Shown here in pieces: positions 45,677 through 53,149 of a stretch of DNA of 64,000 bases (position 1 is its first letter; the number at the start of each line of letters is the position of its first letter). Under the pieces are notes generated by a model. That model saw only the letters and a program-made list of their open reading frames with translations. It was not told the DNA's origin and did no database searches. The DNA is from a cf. Phormidesmis sp. LEGE 11477 (GTDB taxonomy: Bacteria > Cyanobacteriota > Cyanobacteriia > Phormidesmidales > Phormidesmidaceae), in assembly GCF_015207105.1 (NCBI RefSeq), contig NZ_JADEXO010000001.1, positions 124,001 through 188,000 of the forward strand. Reading direction: 5' to 3'. The position numbers and the translations under genes were made by a program.

Positions 45677-46057
45677 TTAGGTGCCGAAACCAGATGCTGG
45701 CAACTGACAGATTTCCATAGCTTGAATCAAGCCATGCTCAAGGGTAAAGCGGTGACCGACCTGTTCATCGGCGAGTACGGCCCCAGCCAGATCGCGCACG
45801 ACCTGATGCACCTTAACTAAGACCTGCCCATCTTCCTCCAGGTGAAAGGCAACTGGCTCAACCTGTGGGTTGATCTCGTTCCACTGCTCCATCCAGTAAG
45901 CGCAGACTGATTCAGGCCCATGGACAACTCCCCCTTTGAACGCTCTCGGCCAATGCACGTCGGCAGTCATGACAGCAAGGGCGGCGTCAATGTCTCGCGC
46001 GTTAAAGGCCGCATATGCTGCGTGTAGCAGCTCAATCTTTTTAGCTTGATTTGTCAT
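45677..46057 (-). CDS. NTF2/SnoaL-like small protein
   Basis: About 126 residues from the ATG at 46057 (MTNQAKKIELLHAAYAAFNARD). The NTF2-like pattern is clear: IDAALAVMTADVHWPRAFKGGVVHGPESVCAYW, then VEPVAFHLEEDGQVLVKVHQ. NTF2-like folds serve as polyketide cyclase, isomerase or binding proteins. It lies between the AraC regulator (divergent) and the Rieske gene (same strand, 135 bp), so it is likely part of the same small catabolic or detoxification unit. Confidence 0.82.
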   Translation of the reverse strand: MTNQAKKIELLHAAYAAFNARDIDAALAVMTADVHWPRAFKGGVVHGPESVCAYWMEQWNEINPQVEPVAFHLEEDGQVLVKVHQVVRDLAGAVLADEQVGHRFTLEHGLIQAMEICQLPASGFGT

Positions 46058-46230
46058 AAGTCGGTCTGGCATGAGAGCTAGGTAGAGGAAAGTAGACGAC
46101 TTTACGGTAGTCTTAGCCTCACCCTGCCGTCTCATCCAATTCTGCTAAAATTATCCTAATCCTGTTTTGGATGTGCCTTGTCTGGTGTGTGTGCCTGAGA
46201 TCCGACACCCTAACTGGGTTCAAACCGATC

Positions 46231-47130
46231 ATGAATCATGCTACTTCCCCAATCGACCTTACCAACCAGCAGGAAGTCACACGACTACTTCCACAGCCGC
46301 CCCTAGTCGATAGCTATCATACGGGATGGAAAGGGTTAACCTTCACTCATTACTGTCATCCTCCCCACCAAACAGTGGAGCATGGCCTCCTACAGCATTC
46401 ACTGGTGATCACAGACCCCAAAAGTTGCTTTCAGGCAGAGCGGCGTTTTGACGGCAAATATAAAAGCGCCGCTCACGGTAACGGCCAGGTAGATATTATT
46501 CCAGCATTTCTCAATCACCAGACAAGCTGGTATCAGGAAGTCGAATTTTCAGTAATTTCAATTTCTCCAACCTTGTTGAATCAGACTACTCAGCAATCGA
46601 CAGAGCGTGATATAGAACTGATTCCGCAGGTTGCGATCGATGATCCGGTAATCGGTCAGTTAGCCCTAGCGCTCAAGATAGAAATCCAAACGGGGTGTCT
46701 GTCTGGCAGGCTGTATGGAGAGTCATTGGGAACTGCGATCGCCGCTCGTTTAGTACAGAACTATGCAGTTAATAAGCCCAAGCTCAAAGCCAACGGTTTG
46801 CCCCCATCGCAGTTAGCGCGAGTGGTTGATTATGTGAAGGCAAATTTGGCACAAGATTTATCCATTTTGGATCTAGCGACCCTGACTAACATGAGCGAAT
46901 CTCACTTTAGCCGCTGCTTCAAGCAATCAGTAGGAATTGCGCCCTATCAGTACCTGATACAACAACGTGTGGAACAAGCCAAGCAGCTACTAAAACAGCA
47001 AGCCTCGAAGCAGGCCCTCTCAATTAGCGCCATTGCCCTAGACTGCGGCTTTGCAAATCAAACTCATCTTACAAAAGTCTTCCGTCAGATCACAGGGACA
47101 ACACCCAAAGCCTATCAAAAGCAGTGGTAG
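46231..47130 (+). CDS. AraC family transcriptional regulator
   Basis: A 300-residue regulator from ATG 46231. The N-terminal 190 residues form a ligand-binding-like domain (HQTVEHGLLQHSLVITDPKSCF); the C-terminus carries two helix-turn-helix units: DLSILDLATLTNMSESHFSRCFKQSVGIAPYQYLIQQRVEQAKQLL and ALSISAIALDCGFANQTHLTKVFRQITGTTPKAYQ. It diverges from the NTF2/Rieske unit and probably activates it in response to a small ligand. Confidence 0.9.
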   Translation: MNHATSPIDLTNQQEVTRLLPQPPLVDSYHTGWKGLTFTHYCHPPHQTVEHGLLQHSLVITDPKSCFQAERRFDGKYKSAAHGNGQVDIIPAFLNHQTSWYQEVEFSVISISPTLLNQTTQQSTERDIELIPQVAIDDPVIGQLALALKIEIQTGCLSGRLYGESLGTAIAARLVQNYAVNKPKLKANGLPPSQLARVVDYVKANLAQDLSILDLATLTNMSESHFSRCFKQSVGIAPYQYLIQQRVEQAKQLLKQQASKQALSISAIALDCGFANQTHLTKVFRQITGTTPKAYQKQW

Positions 47131-47183
47131 ATAACCAGGAACTTAGCACCAACAACTCTCAACTATCCACTGCATTTGAATTG

Positions 47184-47558
47184 TTAGGCGTTGGGCAACA
47201 GCGGCAAACGACGAATCCGAATACGGCTAGGCTCAATGGTAACGGCTGAACCCTGCTCTAATTCCTCTGCACACTCATTAATTGTTGTCAGTAACAGGTC
47301 CGCCAACGCGCGAGCACGTAATCTCTCAATCCGAATGCGAATGACTGAGGGAGAAATGGCTTCATCAAGTGCTAGCAACGTATGAAAATCTGCATCAAGC
47401 GTAGTAACAACATACCCTTCATCTCTAGCTTTCTGGATGATTTCTATATCTTCGGCTTCAGCCATGTCCACTTCACCTACGTGGGTAGTATCAATACCTG
47501 CATCGCGTAATAACGCTGCTGCAGAGAGCGGTAATCCCTGATCAAGCAACAGCTTCAT
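47184..47558 (-). CDS. DUF5615 PIN-like protein, putative toxin
   Basis: About 124 residues from the ATG at 47558 (MKLLLDQGLPLSAAALLRDAG). DUF5615 proteins have a PIN-like nuclease fold; here conserved acidic positions are LLLDQG at the start and VTTLDADF in the middle. It overlaps the upstream DUF433 gene, a common partner, forming a toxin-antitoxin-like module. A MITE-like element lies just upstream of the pair. Confidence 0.82.
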   Translation of the reverse strand: MKLLLDQGLPLSAAALLRDAGIDTTHVGEVDMAEAEDIEIIQKARDEGYVVTTLDADFHTLLALDEAISPSVIRIRIERLRARALADLLLTTINECAEELEQGSAVTIEPSRIRIRRLPLLPNA

Positions 47559-47784
47559 AGCGATTGGATAACTCGATAATGCGATCGTCCAAATAGGAAG
47601 AGACAAAAATTAAGGCTTGCTGGATGTCTTCATCTTCTAGCTCTGGAAACTCTTGATGTAATTCTTCTCGATTAGGATAAATTGCTAGTAGCTCAATCAC
47701 CCGACGAACCGTAAGGCGAAGATTGCGAATGCAGGGTTGCCCGTTCATCCGTTTTGGATTGCTCGTAATACGATCTAGTCTCAT
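47542..47784 (-). CDS. DUF433 family, putative antitoxin
   Basis: An 80-residue protein with the DUF433 pattern (RITSNPKRMNGQPCIRNLRLTVRRVIELLA and DEDIQQALIFVSSYL), a winged-helix-like DNA-binding domain. It overlaps the DUF5615 gene by 17 bp, typical of antitoxin-toxin pairs. Its start codon lies inside the 8-bp target duplication of the inserted element (47780-47787), so its native upstream region has been displaced. Confidence 0.82.
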   Translation of the reverse strand: MRLDRITSNPKRMNGQPCIRNLRLTVRRVIELLAIYPNREELHQEFPELEDEDIQQALIFVSSYLDDRIIELSNRYEAVA

Positions 47785-48005
47785 AAGGTAACTACTCAGG
47801 CTCTATATATAGTTTTCAACAATGCTAAAAGCGCTACCAGTAGTGGTTAGATGTCTGATTGTTCTAAATAAAACTACAGAAATTCTCAATAGTCCTTAAA
47901 TATCTCGACTTATTGAGAATTGTTTTTTCGGAAGAATTGGCTGAAACTTCGATATGACAGGCTTAGACAGGTTTTCATGTACCCCCTGAGTAGTTACCTC
48001 ATAAG
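47780..48005. mobile_element. MITE-like element with perfect 13-bp TIRs and 8-bp target duplication
   Basis: Terminal inverted repeats GTAACTACTCAGG (47788-47800) and CCTGAGTAGTTAC (47985-47997) enclose a 210-bp non-coding element. It is flanked on both sides by CTCATAAG (47780-47787 and 47998-48005), a perfect 8-bp duplication. No transposase is inside, so it is non-autonomous. The 8-bp duplication and GTAA-type ends fit the IS66 group as I recall. An internal hairpin AATTCTCAATA/TATTGAGAATT (47881-47891, 47911-47921) is followed by a T run and could terminate transcription towards the right. Confidence 0.85.
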
Positions 48006-48112
48006 AATAGTACCAACTTTATTACTATCTTAACCTCTAACAAAGATGAGGCTTAACCTACCATGTCAGCTTAGCTTTTCGTCCGTTTGCTGCCTTGATA
48101 TCTGACAAACAA

Positions 48113-48847
48113 CTACAAGATCTGTCTCCAGTCCGGCGGAGCTGCCAGCTTATGGCCCTTAAAGAGTCTGCCGCCACTTCTCTCCAAAACTTCCTCAGCT
48201 AGGGTTATCACTTGAGTAGCACGCCCCGTCGTAAATAGCGCCTGGAAGGATTCTTCGAATCGAACTGCAAACTCAGGATCTACTTCTCGTAAGCGTCGCG
48301 GAATTGTTTTGCCCTTGGCAGACCATAATTGTCTCGAACGCAGAAAGTGGTTAGCAAGCTGGGAAAATAGCACCGTTGCTGAAGCAATTTGCTCTGCGCG
48401 TGAACGTGGCGCATAGAGATCATCAACGATGTCGGTAATCGCATAGCGAGAGTTATCAACATCCAGTGCTTGCCAGTGTGGCGGGCCTTTGGCAAGCACT
48501 GACCGCGCTAGCGCTTTGATAAAGGATGAGAAGTCTGACGCTGCTGGCACTTCGACGCCCTCGTTCACCATATTGGCAAGTGATGGTACGCCATCAGCAC
48601 GATCCAAGTCAAAGAAGTAATGCAGCGTTTCTGGATCATGCACGAACGCTTCAACTGGCCAGTCATCGAATCTGAAAGACTCCCGATAGGCGTTTTCCAG
48701 TCTTCGAAAAATCACAACAAGATCGAGGTCAGACGTCGGTGTGCTTTCACCTCGGATAATTGAGCCGGACAGAAATATGACTTCCGATCCTGGATATCGT
48801 TCAGCGTGAATTGCTTTCGTGGTTCTAACCAAGCTGTTGTTCATCAT
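48113..48847 (-). CDS. Nucleotidyltransferase-domain protein
   Basis: A 244-residue protein (start at Met1 or Met2). The Pol-beta-like nucleotidyltransferase motif is FLSGSIIRGESTPTSDLDLVV, giving GS(x)3G and DLD acidic ligands, as in aminoglycoside/MNT-type nucleotidyltransferases. The C-terminal half is helical. In this family some members are antitoxin-like or toxin AMPylators; without a HEPN partner here, the role is unknown. Confidence 0.82.
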   Translation of the reverse strand: MMNNSLVRTTKAIHAERYPGSEVIFLSGSIIRGESTPTSDLDLVVIFRRLENAYRESFRFDDWPVEAFVHDPETLHYFFDLDRADGVPSLANMVNEGVEVPAASDFSSFIKALARSVLAKGPPHWQALDVDNSRYAITDIVDDLYAPRSRAEQIASATVLFSQLANHFLRSRQLWSAKGKTIPRRLREVDPEFAVRFEESFQALFTTGRATQVITLAEEVLERSGGRLFKGHKLAAPPDWRQIL

Positions 48848-48969
48848 TAACTCTCACTATGCAACCCTTCTGCTGCCTAATAGCAAAAGTGAGCGGCAGC
48901 AGTCATCACCAAAGGGGAGCAAGAAATCTCTGTACCATCTGCTCTACAGCCATGTGTGATATTGCATTG

Positions 48970-49506
48970 CTAGGTGGCGCTATGATGTTTCAGATTTACT
49001 GTGTCCATCCAGCCATACGCAATCTCAATAAGATTAGCGCCTCCCCTTTCAATCTCTTTTTCATACACTTTTTGTCCTCCAAGCGTTTCATAGAATCGAC
49101 ACGCAGGATTCTGGGCTAATACCCATACCAGCATGGAATGAATCTCCGTTTGGCTTAGCTTCTGTGCCACCACCCGAACCAACTCACGCCCAATTCCTTG
49201 CTGTTGATGACTCTTTAGAACATAGATCGCATTTAGCTCGCCTCGATAAACCGGATCGCCTGCGCGTTCTACTTCACCGTTTGCAAAGCCGACAATTTTG
49301 CCTGATTGACTCTCTGCGACATAAGTGAAGTTGCTGTCTTTTGCAGCGTTGTTTAGGACTTGATGCCAGCCGTTCTCTCGCTTTTCGTAGGATAGATTTG
49401 CCAAAATCTCATCTGGGACAATCCCTCGATAAGTGGTTCGCCAAGTATCCACGTGGACTCGTGCTATTGCAGGGATGTCATTACGGATCGCCTCTCGCAC
49501 AATCAT
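48970..49506 (-). CDS. GNAT acetyltransferase
   Basis: A 178-residue protein with the GNAT core: MIVREAIRNDIPAIARVHVDTWRTTYRGIV, then the acetyl-CoA binding segment GIGRELVRVVA (Q-x2-G-x-G/A) following ELNAIYVLKSHQQ, and a C-terminal strand pair (CRFYETLGGQKVYEK). Substrate unknown. It stands alone. Confidence 0.88.
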   Translation of the reverse strand: MIVREAIRNDIPAIARVHVDTWRTTYRGIVPDEILANLSYEKRENGWHQVLNNAAKDSNFTYVAESQSGKIVGFANGEVERAGDPVYRGELNAIYVLKSHQQQGIGRELVRVVAQKLSQTEIHSMLVWVLAQNPACRFYETLGGQKVYEKEIERGGANLIEIAYGWMDTVNLKHHSAT

Positions 49507-49767
49507 ACATCTACTACCTTTAAGTGTCCGTCACAAATGACAGTAGCTCGATACATCTGAATAATGACTTCATTGCCATCGCCTAACGTCACCAAATCCT
49601 GAACATCCAAGGCAAACCCATCGAGTCAATCATAGTACTCTTGGCTAAACTTTGAATGACTTTCATGCTCCACCTAATAGGCGGAATTAGGCGCATCAAA
49701 GGTTTCGGCGATAGTATTGATACAGCTAGTCGCTCATCAGGTTAGTGCTTTAAAGTGAGGGAGTAGT

Positions 49768-50625
49768 TTGCTAAACAGTTCTCGTATGAGTTTGGAAGTG
49801 CATCGTGGAATTTATCTGCCACCGCCAGACAGAATGAAGTATCCAGCTTCAGCAGAGCATTGCCTGACGCTTCATATTGCGAATTCCGATCTAGCAGAAC
49901 TGAGTCTGAATGATGGCAAAAGACGCAGCAGCAAAACTTATCCAGGGTTATTTACTTTCATTCCCGCTCAATGTTCTTCGGAATGGTGGTGGGAAGAAAA
50001 AGTAGAGCTATTAGAAATCGATTTGTCACCCGCTTTACTAGAGAAAACTGCGATCGCATCTAGTGATAAAGTCCCCCAGCAGATTGAACTTATTGATCGC
50101 TTTGCTATCCGCGATCCTTTTCTCGAACAGCTTACTTTTGCGCTTAGCGCTGAGTCAAGCGGTGCTGAATCAGGCAGTGCTGAATTAGAAAGTAATGCTG
50201 CTGGTAATCGTCTGTACTTAGAATCGCTGCAAACGGTATTAGTCACCCATCTACTACGCAATCATTGCTCTGTTCCAATCACCACTTCTTCAGTATCAGG
50301 AAAGTTGTCAAAAGGCAAACTCAAGCTAGTTGTTGATTATATTCAAGATCATCTCAATTTCAATATAAGTCTAACTGAGCTATCAGAAATGGTTCAACTT
50401 AGTCCTGATCATTTCAGAAAACTATTTAAACAAAGTACGGGACTCTCTCCCCATAAATATCTGCTGCAGTGCCGCATTGAAAAGGCAAAACAACTTCTTT
50501 CAAACGAGCAGTGGACGATCGCTGAAATCGGGCAAATGGTCGGATTTTTCGATCAAAGTCACTTCACTAATACTTTTCGTCGCCATACAAACTATACGCC
50601 CCGTCAATATCGCCTTCGGATATAG
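49768..50625 (+). CDS. AraC family transcriptional regulator
   Basis: A 285-residue regulator. The TTG at 49768 has a good Shine-Dalgarno (agtgaggga) at 6-8 nt; the first ATG (49786) has none, so TTG is preferred. The N-terminal part is a ligand/sensor domain (residues 1-180); the C-terminal HTH pair is NISLTELSEMVQLSPDHFRKLFKQSTGLSPHKYL and WTIAEIGQMVGFFDQSHFTNTFRRHTNYTPRQYR. It stands 197 bp before and in the same direction as the NmrA-RND-Kelch operon, which it probably controls. Confidence 0.9.
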   Translation: MLNSSRMSLEVHRGIYLPPPDRMKYPASAEHCLTLHIANSDLAELSLNDGKRRSSKTYPGLFTFIPAQCSSEWWWEEKVELLEIDLSPALLEKTAIASSDKVPQQIELIDRFAIRDPFLEQLTFALSAESSGAESGSAELESNAAGNRLYLESLQTVLVTHLLRNHCSVPITTSSVSGKLSKGKLKLVVDYIQDHLNFNISLTELSEMVQLSPDHFRKLFKQSTGLSPHKYLLQCRIEKAKQLLSNEQWTIAEIGQMVGFFDQSHFTNTFRRHTNYTPRQYRLRI

Positions 50626-50822
50626 AGACAGGTCAAATCCGAAGCCTGAAGAACACCAAATTTTACAAGTTTTCGCTCTAATTTCCAAGATCTTTAGAGT
50701 GTGGCTAACCTATGCTGATTTTTAGAGAAGGATTTTTCAATTAGCAGGGTTTGCAATGACATTGTTCATCTCTACTCAAAAGACAGTCAAGAAATAATCA
50801 CTTAGCGCCTACAGAGAAAACA

Positions 50823-51719
50823 ATGAAAATAGCTATCAGCGGAGCTACCGGTCAAGTCGGCAGCAAAATTGTTAGTCAACTAATAGATGAAGATAGCTGT
50901 GAACTGGTGCTTTTATCTAGAAGGGGAGTTGGGCTAGAAGAAGCTGAAAGGAAAGGAGCAACTGTTTACACTGGCGACGTTAAAGAACCGGCTTTTTTAC
51001 GAGAAGTGTTGGCTGGGGTAGACACTTTTTATCTAATGTTTCCTCCTCAAAATAAGGTGGATGACGTTATCGGCCACTACCAGATAATTTTAGATAATGC
51101 GATCGCTGCTATCAAAAAGCATCACATTCCTAGAGTAGTGCTGCAATCTTCCTATGGTTCACATTTATCTTCTGGTACTGGCCCGGTTGTCGGTACTTAT
51201 CTGGCAGAAAAAGCTCTGAGGACACTAGATATTGACTTTACGGCTGTTCGACCTAGTTATTTCATGGAAAATTTTCTGTGGTTTGCCGACTCGATTCGCG
51301 AAAATGGCGCTGTTTTTCTACCTATTTCTGGTGAAGCATCGACTTGTTTTATGGCAACTCAAGATATTGCCAAAGCAGCTGCCGAAGTGATTTTAGATAC
51401 TCAATGGCACGGAAACCAGATAAAAGAACTTCACGGTCATTGCGATCTGACGTTTGATCAAATTGCTCAAATAATTGAAAAAGAGCTGAATTTTCCAGTC
51501 AAGCATGTTGACTTAAGCGATGAAGAAGCAATCTCTGCTTTCGTTGCTCCTGAAGTTGGGTTTAGCCGTCCCTATGCTAAAGCGTTTGTTGAGGTACATA
51601 GAGCCATTGAGAATCAATGGTTAAGACCTGAATTTCCTCATAGTCAAGAAACTGAAACAATGGCTTTCGACCGCTTTGTTCGAGATTTTCTCAGGCCAGC
51701 GATTGCCGATACAAAATAA
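50823..51719 (+). CDS. NmrA-like NAD(P)H-binding reductase
   Basis: A 298-residue SDR-atypical protein with the N-terminal motif MKIAISGATGQVGSKIVSQL and the segment RPSYFMENFLWFADSIRENGAVFLPI. Similar to NmrA/QorB-type quinone or nitrogen-regulation-like proteins; enzymatic activity as a quinone reductase is plausible. First gene of a four-gene operon with RND efflux genes (33 bp before the adaptor start). Confidence 0.85.
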   Translation: MKIAISGATGQVGSKIVSQLIDEDSCELVLLSRRGVGLEEAERKGATVYTGDVKEPAFLREVLAGVDTFYLMFPPQNKVDDVIGHYQIILDNAIAAIKKHHIPRVVLQSSYGSHLSSGTGPVVGTYLAEKALRTLDIDFTAVRPSYFMENFLWFADSIRENGAVFLPISGEASTCFMATQDIAKAAAEVILDTQWHGNQIKELHGHCDLTFDQIAQIIEKELNFPVKHVDLSDEEAISAFVAPEVGFSRPYAKAFVEVHRAIENQWLRPEFPHSQETETMAFDRFVRDFLRPAIADTK

Positions 51720-51752
51720 TTGAGCCGCTCAATCATCAACCCACTTCAAATC

Positions 51753-53111
51753 ATGTCATCAGCTAATATTTCATCCCCACAGCTGCCGGAATCAGAGCCA
51801 GAGTCAGAACAACAGCAGGAAAAGCATAGCTTCCTAACAGGGAAACTGCCCGGATGGTTTCTAGCTATCTTACTGATAGGTGGAGGCGTAATAGGCGGAG
51901 GCGTGATTTTATGGCAAGTGTTTGTTACTGGCTCTGCACAAACAGCCGAATCTGGTATAGAAGCGCCACCACCCACATCTGTTGAGACTACAGTTCTAGC
52001 ATCGGGTGCGGGTAACAGACAGGTGAGGTTGCTAGGACAAGTGGAGGCCGGAGAAAGGGCAACGCTGAGTCCGCAGCTAGACGGTACGGTGCATAGCGTT
52101 TCGGTGAGAGAAGGCGATCGCGTCACGCCAGGAATGACAGTCGCCGTTCTAGACGATGCCGATTCCAGATTGGCTTTGGCTGAGGCACGAGCAAGACTGG
52201 CCCAAGAAAGAAGCAATTTGGCCAGGTTACAAGTCGGTACTCGCCCTGAGATACTCGCCCAAAGAGAAGCGGAATTAGACGCCGCTAGAACGAGAGAATT
52301 GGCAGCGCAAGACAACCTGGAACGGATATCGAATTTGACTGAACAGGGAGCGTTATCTCAAAGAGATTTAATCGAAGCAAGCGCTGAAGCCAGTGCTGCT
52401 AGAAGCGAAAAATACCGCGTTGAGGCTCTTTTGGCCGAGGCGCAAGCAGGCGCTACCCAAGAAGAAACTGATGCTCAGCAAGGTTTAGTAGATGCTGCTA
52501 ATGCAGCTGTTGAACAAGCGCAGTTGAGCATGCAGCGCACAGAGATCAAAGCAGCCTTTTCAGGAATAGTCCAGTCGCGGGAGGTCGACCCTGGCGATTA
52601 CGTCGAAGTCAGCGATTCTGTCTTGACTATTGTTAGCGATCGCACGCTAGATATCTTTTTAGAATTACCTGAAAGCTTAAGCGGTCAAGTCGCCCCAGGA
52701 ATGTCCGTCACCCTCAATGCTAGGGCTCTACCCGACTGGCAACAGGCAACTAGAATTACCGCTGTAGTTCCCACCGCTGACACAGCGTCTCGTCGGCAGC
52801 GTGTGAGAGTGAGTTTGGATGATCCGCCGCCAAGATTGGTACCAGGCATGGCAATTCAGGCAAGTTTAACGATGCCTATTGACAGCGTTGGCAGCTTTGT
52901 CGCGCCTCGTGATGCGTTGACCAGGCGGGGCGACGAGTGGTTGTTGTTTATGATTGAAAATGATAGGGCGCGAGAGCTTGAAGTAGAAATAGTTGCAGAT
53001 TTAGGGCAAGAAGTCGTCATTGCAAATTCTGAATTGAGAGAGGGTCAAATTGTTGTTATTACCGGTGGTGATGGTTTAGCGAATGATGCTGCGGTGCAGG
53101 TCGTTAATTAG
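51753..53111 (+). CDS. RND efflux periplasmic adaptor (HlyD/MFP)
   Basis: About 452 residues from ATG 51753 (an upstream TTG directly after the NmrA stop is possible). A single N-terminal membrane anchor (WFLAILLIGGGVIGGGVILWQ), lipoyl-like halves (RQVRLLGQVEAGERATLSPQ, VSVREGDRVTPGMTVAVLDD), a long coiled-coil hairpin (about residues 140-260) and beta-barrel domains. It links the pump with an outer membrane channel in the envelope. Confidence 0.92.
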   Translation: MSSANISSPQLPESEPESEQQQEKHSFLTGKLPGWFLAILLIGGGVIGGGVILWQVFVTGSAQTAESGIEAPPPTSVETTVLASGAGNRQVRLLGQVEAGERATLSPQLDGTVHSVSVREGDRVTPGMTVAVLDDADSRLALAEARARLAQERSNLARLQVGTRPEILAQREAELDAARTRELAAQDNLERISNLTEQGALSQRDLIEASAEASAARSEKYRVEALLAEAQAGATQEETDAQQGLVDAANAAVEQAQLSMQRTEIKAAFSGIVQSREVDPGDYVEVSDSVLTIVSDRTLDIFLELPESLSGQVAPGMSVTLNARALPDWQQATRITAVVPTADTASRRQRVRVSLDDPPPRLVPGMAIQASLTMPIDSVGSFVAPRDALTRRGDEWLLFMIENDRARELEVEIVADLGQEVVIANSELREGQIVVITGGDGLANDAAVQVVN

Positions 53112-53149
53112 AACAGCGAACATCAATCAACCACTAACTATCTAAGAAA

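Noticed and set aside
48113-48847. MNT/HEPN toxin-antitoxin pair
   Set aside because: The nucleotidyltransferase has no HEPN gene next to it, so the pair is not supported.
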